Source: Trileptium ribeirensis (lineage: Eukaryota; Nematoda; Enoplea; Enoplida; Thoracostomopsidae). From it: a DNA stretch of 64,000 nucleotides. The notes beneath the pieces were generated by a model that was given only the letters and a program-made list of their open reading frames with translations, was not told the DNA's origin and did not search any database. The translations under genes were made by a program, and so were the position numbers. Positions 1 to 13,100 of this stretch are shown in pieces. Location of the stretch: assembly GCA_030248225.1 (NCBI GenBank), contig JASANE010018342.1:62001-126000 (forward strand), given 5' to 3'. Position 1 is the stretch's first letter, and each line of letters begins with the position of its first letter.

Positions 1-1127
1 AATCGTTGCTAACTTGTCGGGCAAATATTTCTCGTTATCGATCAGCTAATCAAGTAGACACGTGTTGTCAGTATTTGGTCGACTATCCTGTTCGTTCGGT
101 GTATAATTTCGCAACGACGTCATATCCTGGTTCTGCTCGTAATATCTGTGATATTGCTCGGAAACCTCTGTCGTCGGCGGGAAATTATTATTGTGGTGGC
201 ACCAAATTCTCGAAATATGAATATGAAGATGGTATGTCGAACAATCCGCCTATCTCAAATCGCCCGTTGCTACCTCTAGGTCCATCGCTTGAGCATTCAC
301 TGGCTGTTCTTTCTCAGCGACTATGTCAGCCGCTAGCTGATACCATTCCATTTCATGATTTAATAGACTTTTGCTGTGATGACAGTGCAGTAGAACTGCA
401 CCGCTGTGACGGAGTGAGGTCTGTGTACTCTGGTGATAGACCTACTACACAGGATATAGGGTTTATCAAACAGCATATTGTGAGTAGTGGCGCTGAATAT
501 AATCCACGGGTTACACATACTGTGAATAGTAAAATTAGTAATCCAATAAACATATTCGATAATAATTTTCTTTTTGACCATATTCACGGTCGAAGTGAAC
601 ACAAAGCGAATTCGTTGCCTTCAATGAATCTATGTGAGTTTTTTAGACGCAGATGGATTGATGTTTATAACCATGGCTATCATACCAAAAATTATGCCTC
701 TCGTGATCAACGAATATGTGATAAGCTTTCACTTGCTCAACTTTGCAATTACGATATTTATATTAGCAGCGGTGCCTTTTGTTCAAAGAGTGCTGGTGCA
801 TTGTTGTCAAGTTTCATTTATTCTCTTGATGGTATTAACCGTTTTAGTTCAAGTAATAGTAGTAGCAATGCCACTTACAATAGAAGTAGAAAACTCAGTG
901 CTTTACTGGTGAATCAAGAGCTGTCCAGACAACGGATCCATAAGAGCCTCAACGGTCTTGCATGTACCACAAATCGTACAGTTATACATGCGTTTGCGGT
1001 TGATAGTGCCAACAGCCCATCATTTCTAGCGTCGCTTGGTATATTGGATACAAACAAGCTGTCCAAATCGATTTCTAATAGTCACGATGTACGGCAGATC
1101 TCAGCAATCGTCATTGTGAACAAGGCG
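1..1127 (+). CDS. TXNDC11: TXNDC11-like gene, large internal exon (partial)
   Basis: The frame is open from the window edge to the stop at 1263-1265. I end the exon at 1127, at GCG|gtatgc (phase 0), because the last codons before this donor (SAIVIVNKA) read straight into the next exon (EEATYVMDG) as a beta-strand of a thioredoxin fold. The residues after the donor are a hydrophobic Cys/Ile/Phe-rich run typical of intron read-through. The middle is rich in Ser, Asn and Cys, with a poly-Ser/Asn stretch near residues 278-290. The first codon of the visible frame is not a start codon, so this exon continues to the left. Confidence 0.7.
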
Positions 1128-4100
1128 GTATGCAAAAGTGTTCATTGTCGCATTTGTATTGGTCTTCGCATTATTTTTATAAAAGTATTTTGCTTGCTAA
1201 TTCCGACGGTTTGTTTGAATCTGTGGCTAGTGCATTTTTGTGCGCGTATTATATTCACCAGTTAGATTTGGATTATCCTTGTTGTAATGAATTATAGATG
1301 TCTCACATTTTTGAATTGTTTTGCAATGACTATGGATGTACAAAACAAAATAGTTTTCGTTTTCTAAACTTCTTTATGATGTTATTTAAATTTGTTATGG
1401 AATAACTTTTGAAAGCTTGCTAATTCATATGTCTCCGCTTTTAGCGCTAGTGCCAACTACAGTACTCGTCAGAAATGAGTGTCACCCTTCGAATGAAGCA
1501 ACATCGAACAGAAATCGAACAAAATTTATCCTCTAACAAAACTTGAACACTTTTCGAACAAACATCGAACAGCTCTCGAGCAAATTAAAAAAGCACGCCA
1601 AAATTTCGAACACGTCTTGAACTTAATTTCGAAGTTATCGAACGAACTTTGAGCGAACATTCAACGTGCAGCACACTTTTCTCGCGAGCACTGTTGTTGA
1701 TTGTAATAAAACGGGGGTTCACTGGCCTGTCCACAGCCCTCCAAAAAGTAGGGGGAGAACTTTTGGGGGTCCCCATGTTCATTCTCGGGGGAAAATTAAA
1801 AGTGGGAAGATAAATTTTGCTTTAAAATACTAATTTCCATATTTTCATACATTTTTACTACCGTGAATGTATTTTCAAGCTAAAACTATATTTTAGCATT
1901 ATAAATAGTGGTAATTAATGTTTAAAAAACAATTTGCAAACAAAAAACATAAATTTTTAGACATAAAAATTTTTTGGAATTAGTTGACATGGGGGGATTC
2001 GACCGAGTGGGGGGACGGACATGGGGGAAAATCTCACGAACATGGGGGGATTTGGAAAGGGGGGGGGTCCCCCCACCCCCACTGTGGACAGGCCAGGTTC
2101 ATTAGGATCAAGGACTCGTGATATATATTGAACGTTGAGACTGGGCCTTAAGCTTTGTCGAAAATTGTAAATTTACCAAAAATTTTCGCTCATGGATTTT
2201 GAGTATTGTTAACACATTTAGTAACAAATTCGATAAGAATTTTATATGAATGATGACTGTGGCAGTGTACAAATTTTTTGCTCAAATTTAAAGCTTAATG
2301 TTTTGCTTTTAAGACACTTATGTGATCATGCTTTACTGTCTGAGATGGCATTCTGTGCAGCTACCGGATAGCTTTGTACCAGTTATTGATATAGATTTAT
2401 ATTCCTTTCTAGGATCTTTTCGGTACTATTATTATATGTAATTTTACAGGAAGAAGCGACCTATGTAATGGATGGAGCTGTAACTGCGGATAATATTGGT
2501 ATGTACATAGCAATCTTCCAGAATTTAGTTTATTTTGTAAGACGGCATATTGAAATTTACTGCATGGGTATGCAAGTGTTATACATGGATTGGATAGTAT
2601 TAAATATAGTGTGGCTATGTAAAATAATATTTACTCTTATGGTTATTGGAACGGGTTTTTGCTTTCGTTTTATGACATTTAAATTTCGAATATTTAACTC
2701 TGCTGCTCAGTATGGTTCTCGTGTGTATTGTTGAATCTAAAGGTGTCTATTAATATATATATCGGAATTAATTTTTTTGCAATAACCTGTGTTCACGATA
2801 CCTGGGCCCGGAAACGAGCACTTGACAGCCCTAGTTTAGTTACGGTAAACGTTCCGATCAGGAACGTAAAAGAATACGCTTTGTGACGAAATTTTGTCCA
2901 GAATGGACTTGATAGAAGAAGCTTTGATTGGACTATTCGTTCAGAATGAACGAGCCGCTCACAGCGATGAAGCTAAGCGTTCAGTATGAACGCCAACACG
3001 AGACTGAGAATAATACAAATTTTATTTCACCGCAAAAGTTGTACTCACTTCACAATGTAAAACCACCAGCTGAGCTTGAAAACACTGAACTACACAACGA
3101 GCAGGAAAACACTGAACTCAAATTCGTTTCATGCTGCTTCTTATTGTAATTTTTTGTAGTCAAAACAATTGTTCCCACTCCACGTTGTCGACTCGCATAA
3201 TGTCACGAAAAACACCCAATGAATATTCGTAAAGCGCCGCCGCCACCTCTACTACATACCACTCAAATATTGCAACAATAATAGTTATAATAAAAGAATA
3301 ATTGTAATAATACTAATAGTAATAATATGAAGTTTAAACTATTGTTACACACATATATACACGTGTAGTGTATATCAGGGAGTAACCGGAATATCAGTTC
3401 CGGCGAAAATCGTGTTCCGGATGCGTTTCCGGCAAAGGGAAAAAATCGTACCGGAACCGGAATTCCGGTTAAAAAGTTTGTTTGAAATTTACCACATTTT
3501 TGCTTCATCTGTGGTCCAAACATATGCAATATATGAATACAATGATAAAGTTCCAATACAACCAAGCAAAAGAAAAGATTAAATCTGCAATTTACCGCGT
3601 GAAACGTAAGTAGGGCGCATAATTTCAATAGGAATTTTTCATCTTAACCTACAGGAGTTAACAAAACAAAGCCAGATCGATGCTTGTAGCATCTATTTTG
3701 TACATTCAGAAGTCTGCGGGGTGTGTTCGAAACAAACCGGTCCAACTCCATAACAGAGTATGGATTACGTAGAAGTATTTAGCGCAACCTTGGCTAACAT
3801 AAATTGCTTCAAGCACCAGCCACTGAGCTTGTAAACTTTGTAAATCAGTCTACATTGAAGTAAAGTAACCTTATCTGCAACGCAGCCAGAAACTGCGTTC
3901 TTGGCATTGAACTGTATTTATTGAAACTGTGCGAGCAGTATCACAGTTTGCCTCATTTACAGCATTCTGATTAGGAAGTTATCATCATTTACCATCCACC
4001 TGACGTGCATAGATTGCCCAACGCTAACGTAAACAGTGTCTCTCACCACTGATCAGAAAATCGCCTATTATTTTCTCTTAGTTCCATATAAACCAGTAAT

Positions 4101-7100
4101 TTCAAGTTTGCTACAGAAAAATATGTAACAAACGTATGTGTAGTAAAGGGAGGCGACTGGAAACAGACCGGAAGTGTTTATTCTACGCCTCATGCGCTGT
4201 AAACACATTCAGTTTGATGCAGTATACGCAAGTGTGTATAGTGGAAAGCGTTTTTTGCTCTGGGGGTCCAAAAACCGACATGCATGTTGATCGATTATTA
4301 GCTTTCTCAGTCTCTTTAAAGTTTCAGAAAGGCAATAATACATTAAGTTTAATGTAAAAGTTATTTTACTACATTTTAAATCAACTGCACCTTCATTTCT
4401 TCCTTCATCTATTTTACTATATATAAGTTTCGAAGACCAAGTTCCAGATCCGGTTTAAATGGACGATTCCGGTTGCAGGTTCCGGTTATTCCTTGATATA
4501 TATTATATAGCTTTGAACAAGCAATAAACTGCAAAGTGTAGTAGCTTGTTTTTAAGTGATCCTCTTTTCTACTCATTTTATAACACGGCTTAACCAGCTC
4601 CATACTCTAAGTCACTAGATTTTGACGTCCACATGACGTCGTCGTGATAGTTTTTTCACAATACGGTTTGTTTTAAATTGATAGAATAGACATATTAATC
4701 TTTAACAACAAATCTTTTACTTGGTAATTCGTAATATTAATAATTTTGTGCGCTATGTTTTAGGGCAGTTTTTAAATAACTTCACACTTGGCCGTCTAAA
4801 GAAGCGTTTTCTCCGGTCGGAGCTTCGTGGTGACGGTTACAGCACATCTTACGCAGAAGCATGTAATGAATACCCGGAGAATTTTGTTTGTGTCAAAAAG
4901 GTCACAACGAATAGTTTCCGAGCGACAGTTCTGGATTCGGAAAGGGTGAGCTTTTAATTCCTTGGCTATCTCATATATTTTGTTGATTTACTTGGTGCGT
5001 TATTTTCCGTAAGGAGTTTCGTAACACAGTTTGCAATAGTTTTAGTTATTTCAGTACTGTATCATAATCGTTTATAAGACTAGTTGCAGTAATACCATTG
5101 TTTAAATTGGTTTTCTCTAGTTCTGGTATCTGCTGCCATGTATACTATATGCGTGATCTCCGTGCATAACTATGCGTTGCTTACTCTGTTATCACTTGCC
5201 GCGTATCCATGAGATATAAACGTAACCAAGCCAATAAAGCTACATTGCATAGTATAACTGCGAAGTGCAGCCCGCCTCGTGCAATGAGTTGCTATGGTAG
5301 CAGATGTAGGACTACGCACGGGACAAGACCCCTCAGTTTTGTTGTTGCGGTAATAACGTTTCCGTAGTGTTTCAGGTTTCAGACGCACTAGATGCAGTAG
5401 CTATTCTTTTTGTAACGTCTTCGTCACTCCAGGCTTTTCCTGGCAATGTGATTTAACTGTTCTGTAGTCTGCTGCAGCCCACGAAGATTTGTGCAAGAGC
5501 TGTGCAGCATCAGGATGGTGCCTCACTGTAGTTACTTAACTGATCCTGAGCCGACACATCTGCAAGGTTTTTGAAAGCATTGAATAATAGTTTTCATATC
5601 TACCTCAGTCTGTGCTTGCAGCACGACATCAGCTGCAAAATCGTGCGTGTTCACTTATAATATCTACCAAGGGGTGAAGGTCACGATCATTAGGATTTTT
5701 GAAGGCATCATTCAGCACACAGTCCACAGCACAGTTAAACGGCTCCGTTATCGATCCTTGTCGAACTCCAGTTTTAGTTCTTCAATGATTTTATAGTAGC
5801 TTCCTCTGATTGCTGAATCGAAGACTGCTCTGAAAAAAGCAAGGTTCATTAAAGCGGACTGTTCGGCCTTGTGTTGCTTAAGCAATGATCGGAGCGCAGT
5901 ATATTTAATCAATGCAATCCCTGTCAGGCCCAAAATTTACATGATGTCCTCTCGTCCAATTGTCAGAGCTTCGTTGTAATATCGGGTTCATTATCAATAC
6001 GACTGCTCATTGAAAATCTGTTATTTAAGTCAACTCATCTAGTAGCCGGGGCAGGAGTTGTGAGCTCTCCACAGATACAAATTAAGATGCGCTAGAACTA
6101 TCTTCCAAGGACAACTGTTTGCCAGTCTAACGGGCTGCATAGAATTTATAATCAGAGGGGTTCGAAGAGAAAAGATATATGGATTTTCTCTCAAAGCCAA
6201 TGTGCACTGCAATCATTTGATGCATCGAAAAATTTTACGCTTAAAAATGAAAATTTTACGACCAAAAATAGTGGATGCATAGGAAAGTAATTACAGGACA
6301 CAGTTATCGTGCAGGCCATATATGCAGGACCGGTAGATCGTCAACTAGGATGTGTTAAGCTGCAATTCTGTTGAAACTGTCGACTATTTTCTAGGCATAT
6401 GCAACGAATTCAGGGCACAAAGCAACAAAACTAGTAAAATAGAACTAAACTACTAGCTCGCAAGCGAGGGTGAAATGGAGTGAGTGTGGATTCATTTCTA
6501 AATTACCGTTTTGTTTAATCACCTGTAGCAGACTGTGTTTGATGTACAGTACTCGCCAAAATGCCTGTCGCTCGCTCGCGACTCGCTCGAAACAAAATAA
6601 ATTTACAAAACAAATTTTGTTGTAAAAATAGAATTTACTATTAATTTAAATAGTTTCGAAATATCGAGCGAGCCACTCGCTCCTGACCCATTCACTCGAC
6701 ATGCGACGGTCATTTTTGGCGAGTACTGTATATATATACCACCCTAGTTTGAGTACTCAGTGATATGAGTACTCAGTGATACTCAGGAGGGTCTTGTGAC
6801 GGTGGTAGTTCATTTTCATGTGAGACGTAGATCTATGTCACAAAAGCCATGTTGAGACTATTTAGTCTAATGAGTACTGTTACGTAGTGATGACTAGTTA
6901 GGCCATGAAGCTGAATCCCTCTGACATGTTTGTCAATCAGTATGGCACTGAGATTGTTCTCACTTACTTATTTATGGTCCCCCTGTTGAGCTTTGGGATC
7001 CTGAGAACTTGATGGTATCGACCCGGGGGTATTTTCTGTTGCCCCCATTTGCAAACTGGTGTGTTCCACGAGGTCATGGCTATTCGTGAACAACTAGGTA

Positions 7101-10100
7101 TAAATATTAGTAGTTTCTGGAAGCCAGAGGAAAAATCGCGAGATTTTTTGTCAGTATAACCCATTATCTCCTCTTCGAGAGTATGGGATTTCGAATATCG
7201 TTCATCCCCATTTGACATAAATGCTCGTGTTAAATTTGTACATTCAAACGAGTAAGTTTAAAGTTATAGATAATGGTCAATACATGGCTTTGTACTCTTA
7301 AGTCCAACTTGACAATTATACCTTTTCATTGGTTGCATGCCGTCAAAAATGGTGTGTGTATAGGTTTTAGGAACGTTATACAATGGTTTGGTTGTATAGA
7401 ATCTTGCACTATTATTCCCATTGGTTTTCAAGGGATTTAGGGCCTGCGAATATGACTCCTTTCTGTAGTTGTTTGTTTAGTTTTGGGTTCGTTCAACACA
7501 ATGGTGTGATCATCTAGAATGAGCTTTCAATTTCAAGATTTTAAGGTCGATCGCCGGTTATCCCGATTTACGGAAATAATTAAGTCTGCCGTCACTTATT
7601 TATCTATTTGTTTTCTAACTACAAACGCATACATGAGTATGCTGACTATTAGACACATTAAACAAAATAAAGTATGCAACAAGAATTATAGTTGTTGCAA
7701 TAATGTATTACTTTGTAAACACGGATACAAAAAATTCATACTTTTTACGTAATATGTTTACCTGTGGCTCTATGAGCCGCAACGTCATTTTGTTAGCGGG
7801 AATCGATGCATTTTAAATTCTTGCTAGAAAACCTAGGATCTATAAGATCCAACCGTCATAATACACAACGTAATGTGCAATGCAAATTTTATCATGTATG
7901 TATATGAGTTATATATACCAATTTTTGGTGGAAATTTTATTTACTTCTCTGCTGTTTACAAAAGTTGACATTCAATATACCAAAATTATAGCTTCGGCCA
8001 CTACTAGAGTTTTAGTATCACACTGTTTTAGGATGTCGCTTTGTTATACTATGCACCGTATTGTGGATCGTGTAAAGCAGCGTACAATACATTTCTTTCT
8101 GCTGCCTATTATTTTGCAAGTATTTCTAATCTACTGTTTGCACAGTAAGTTGTTCATATTTGTATTTTTACTTTTGGTGACTAGTATTTGTGTTTAATTT
8201 CCATGAGTATAACGTTTTGATCTGTTTTGTTTTGATGCTGCTGTTTTCATGCCTCTAAATTATTGCCAAACTTTTTAAAGCAAAATTATTTGCTTGCATT
8301 TCGTTGGTTCCTTGTGGTCTAACAACTTTTTTAGACATGATGATTATTCGTGTACATTTGAGGTCCGGCATTACGTAATATAAGCTCCTAAGAAAAGGCC
8401 AAGTCTTTTGAATTTTACTAACTTCTTCTTTCCCTTTATATTTCAGAATTTTGGCTCCTGTAAAATAGTAATATTGATATTGTGTTGTCATGCTGGTTAG
8501 ACCAGCAACAGTCGAGTAGCTATTCCTAGATTGTAATGGTTTGTTTCTCGTGATGCTGGAGTTGCAAAGTATTGGTTTTCAGTTCCCTTCGAAAATTAAA
8601 CATTGCTTTATGAAAATAAACTCTATTATATACAGCATGCCTATGTTGGCTTCACAGTGTTCCTAACAAATTATTGCTTTGCTTGTTGCTCAGTCGAAAT
8701 AATGTCTCATTCTCTTCATTCACTGTGCAAGATTTACTTATAATATTTCGAAAATCGATATTTTTTGTTGACCGTATCTGCTACCGTGTTGTGTTTTAGT
8801 ATCAATGTTGCTGTCAATGATCTCCCATGGGAGTACGTTGTTCAACGGGTTCCTGCATTGATATTTTATCCAAAGCATCGGTTAGTACATGTCTATGCAG
8901 TGTTTTCGCTCAATTTTGGTGGCGGTATCAATTTTATTCGATATTGGCACTAGACATACAACATAATATCTGGACTAAAGATCACTCAAAATGGAAACAA
9001 ATCACTTTACAATAATTGATACGGTGCGAGCAGAGCTTCCTCTGAGAGCGGCAAGAGGAAAACTCGTGAAAACGTTTTTGTATTTCGGTGTCAGTCATAA
9101 CTCATCTTCGGCAATTTTTTGCTCGAAAACAAGGTGCGCCTTTCTTAGTCAAACTCTAAGAGCTCCTAACTCATACTCCAAACAAGTTTTAAGGATTCCT
9201 TGGCATGTCTGGCCGTGCGGTTACATGTGTTTCGTAGCTCACATTTCGCGGCAGACTACTTCAAAAATGTGGACAGCTATAATGAATCAGCTCATGGAGA
9301 TTACAATATGTTCGTTGAACATCATTTTTGCCGGGCCACTCGAATTTTCAATTGAAGTCGGCTTTTTATTTATGTTTGTGCCTTGGTACAAAGTTGTATT
9401 ATTGTTGTAAGTCACGGTAAATACCATGATTTTATATAGTGTGCAAGTTAGCTATATTGTTCTTTTTCAGGGGGTTTCAAGGGTCCACGAACCCCATTTC
9501 CAGAATGTTGTATATCTTCGTTTATTTAGTATTGTGTTGCTTTCAGGGGATTTAAACCGGTCTTTAAAGGTTTCAAACGTTCTTTATACGTTGAATACTA
9601 TGGTGTGGTCACCTAGAATCGAACATGACTGCCATGCACTTCTACTGGTTTGCAGGGAGTTAAAATTCGACTATAGACTAACCCGATCTACTTAAGGAAT
9701 TTAGTCTTTCATCAACTATTTGGCTTATATGGTGTGTTGTACGCCTTTAGTTAGCTATTATAGATTTTGTTACGCGCAGAACACGAGTTCTGTTCTTTAA
9801 CTCCTATGAGATCAGCATTATGAGGCTTAATGTGTTTCAGACGTTTTAACGTGGTATATACCTCAAAGGGTGTTACAAAGAACAATAATGACATCAATAG
9901 ATGGAGCTACGCTCGCTCTGTTTCACCCTCATTTGCGAGATACTAGGATTGCTTTACAAGGCTGTGCTGTGTGATGCAGACATATACTAGAGCAGGAGGA
10001 TTTTTGTTATTTTTGAGCTAGCAGCATTCACTACATCTTTGCAAGTCTCACATTAACTTGCTACTTGAAGATTGTTTAGGTTTGATCGATTTTGCTCAGG

Positions 10101-13100
10101 TCTTCAATTGCTAAGCTAGATTATAATATTATTTTCCTCATTTGCCAATTTCTGAACAATTTTTGAAAAAGCTTACCAAGACTCGTCAAAAATGAGCGCT
10201 GTTCATTCGATGCTTATTCGAAAAAAATCAGAATTTGTTTGAAACGTGTTTGAATTTTGTTCGAGGTAGTTCGAAAATTTAACCAGCTTTTTTATAGTTG
10301 GTTCGAAATGTGTTCGAGAACTGCTGGCGGATTATTAAAGTTTAGTTTAATGTTCGTTCTTTCGGAAGACGACAGTCATAAGCGAACGGAGTTTCCACTT
10401 AAACTGTGCTAGCGGCAAAAAATTGTAAAAAAGTTCTTTTTTGTCATTCTGTGGAGTTCATAACTCATCGCCGGATAGATTATGAAACAATCACAGTTTT
10501 TATGATCACAAGTTCACTATATTTGTGCCTTTCAGTTAATCCAGGTCAAAATAGACCACAAAAATGGCAAAGGGTAACATTTTTGGAAATTTGGCCATCC
10601 GGGCATCTATTTTTCACGACCTATATCTCGATATAGAGGCTTCGTAGCTCATTAACAGCTACCATATTGATGTACATCACTTTTTATCAGGCGAACCTTA
10701 AGTCGCTGCGGGTCGAAATAGGGTATGTCGTCCCACGTTTATATAACACTATTTGTTTTGCTTTGTGATATGTTATTGCGGGGTACGAGCATCACGCCAT
10801 CCTTATAGGCTTTTCATGACCATCATGCGGAATCCGCTCATCGAGAGCAACAACTTTGCTGTTATGCATTTTTGTCAGAGCTAAACCTATTTTTATAGCT
10901 GTGAGCCCAAGTTTAAAAATACCCAAACAAGTGAAACTTCCAAAATTTTCACGGGGAAAGTTTTTTGTTTGTTGGGGTGCACTATGTTATTATAGGGTTA
11001 TTTAACCGCTAATCAAGTATGTTTCATTGTTTTAAAACCAATTAGTTGTGTTACTGACTCTGCGGACGGTACCGGAGTTAAATTTGTAAATTTTTGGCAC
11101 CTAAATATTCTAATTTCGATACTTTTCCAATTAGATTTATGTAGGTCAATAGATCATGTTTTCGGTATTGGGGGTTGCTAAATACGATAAAAGCAATCGT
11201 ATTTTCGTGGTATGCATCACATAATGCAACTCTTAGGGGCCTTACTATGTAAAAATCATTGTTAAAATTATAGTTTTTTATTAAATTTTGTGATTTATAA
11301 ATTTTGAAAATTTTGTCTTTGATTATTCGAAGAGGAAATTTAGAGTTCTTCGGTTTTGAAATAGCTAAATTTCTATATTCTGATAGCTAAAATCAGCGCA
11401 GTGTTGCCACTGAGTATTGGCGGTGTATAATTGCTATCGTGGGACTCTCAGCTGCCTTAAGGATGTGAATTTGGGACGACAAACGTTCCATGAGCGCTGA
11501 CGCTGTCAATAACCTCGTCGTTCCTCAACCCAAAATTAGAACATTTTGTTTTAACGTCCTGTGCGGCTGAAAAGTCTCACTTGGTTGTTTTAGAGCATGA
11601 AAAACTCATTGCCGGTGTTGGTATTCCTGACGACCCATGGGTCCATGGGTACGGTGCGGTATCATGGCCTACATGGTTTGGGGTCAGAGGTCATAATGTG
11701 TGTTTTCACACCATTTTAGTAGCTTCACGGAAGTAACTTTCGAATTTTTTCCTCTGGTTGGTTTTATTTCATAGTAAAATGACAAATGCCGATGCCTCTT
11801 TTTTGTTTTTCGATTAAGGCTCCGGTTCTGGAGTTGGGGTTTAAGATATGGCCCGTGGTTCAATGACCCAAAATTCAAAAATTTGTTGTGACTTCCTTGG
11901 GGGCTAAAAAGTTTCACTTAGCGGTTTTCGGGGGGGGGGACTCATTGCCGGTATTGGTTTTGCTGTACGATCCATGGTTACATGGGTACGGGGTATGGCG
12001 ACCCCATGGTTCATCATCCCAAAATTCCTAATTTTATTGTGGCCTTCCCTGAGGCCGATAGCTTGCACCTAGACGGTTTTCGGGCATGAGAAACTTATTT
12101 GCCGGTGTTAGTTATGTTTTAACTTGTTCGGTAGTGTGAAATCCACATAATATGGTATCAACTTTGGTAACATGATATTCACTATCGACTTATTCTATCG
12201 AGAGCTGATTGACTGTGAACGCAAAAGTCATAGGTGTACCTATGCAATCTGCAATCTCGATAGAGTTATTAGTTAATGATTGTGTCTCTCATTGTATTTG
12301 TTTCACTCAAATTTGTTGTGTTTTGCTGAATTTTTAGAAAAGCAGATAGCAGTGCCTTTCCGGTCGAATTGCCATTTACGTTGCCAAATCTTGTTGCTTT
12401 TATCTTAGCACAAGGCAACAGTTATTTGCGTGCCAGCTACGCATTAGCAATGTGCGACTATAATTGTCGAAAACGTAATAGATTAACCATTTTGAAACGG
12501 TAAGTTGGCTTTTAGCAAGTGTAATCGTATCTTCGTTTCCAGTTTCGTAAACTGGGTAAAAATTTTATTTGTATTTTTATATTTTTTTATTTTTTTGCGC
12601 ATAAACTACGTAAAAATATTTAATGCAGCAGTGTATTCTGTGTGGAAAACGACTACATGTTAACTTTGTATAATTTGTTCTGAAATTTTTATACTGATTT
12701 TAATAGGCATTTAAATTTCTGTACGAAAATAAGACAGTTCCTCTGGCTCTTTTTCGACCGGCGTCAGATGTTTTATCTAAATGGAAATTCTGTCCCCTTT
12801 CAACACAGTATATTGATTACAAAAATAATACATTTAAAAATTTGCGACAATGTGCTCCGTTTTTTCACTGCAGTAAAACATAAACTTTCAAGAGACGTAC
12901 ACGGCTATGTTGAGCGACAACTTATAACGTGAACTACATATCGGCCTTGTCGCTTGCATGGTTGATAATATATACCCAATTATTGCATATTTAGGACTCG
13001 CATAAAGGGTAAATTGCCATTTTGGGTGGTTTTGGGTAGCATGAGCCCGTTTAAAACACGTTTTGATTCTACACTGCTATCGTATACAATGGCAATAGCA

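Noticed and set aside
634..912. 92-codon hydrophobic plus-strand frame
   Set aside because: It is a shifted frame over the large TXNDC11-like exon; the exon frame has the splice-consistent continuation.
2928..3149. 73-codon plus-strand frame ending SCCFLL, CaaX-like
   Set aside because: It begins right after a stop with a non-ATG codon, lies in an intron of the TXNDC11-like gene, and has no phase-compatible splice with the neighbouring exons.
7880..8197. 105-codon hydrophobic frame
   Set aside because: It overlaps the thioredoxin active-site exon in another frame; the exon frame carries the CGSC motif and correct splice phases.
8991..9410. 139-codon frame starting with ATG
   Set aside because: No recognisable domain and no splice fit. 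It lies in an intron and shares words (cgtagctcac) with other repetitive intron sequence.
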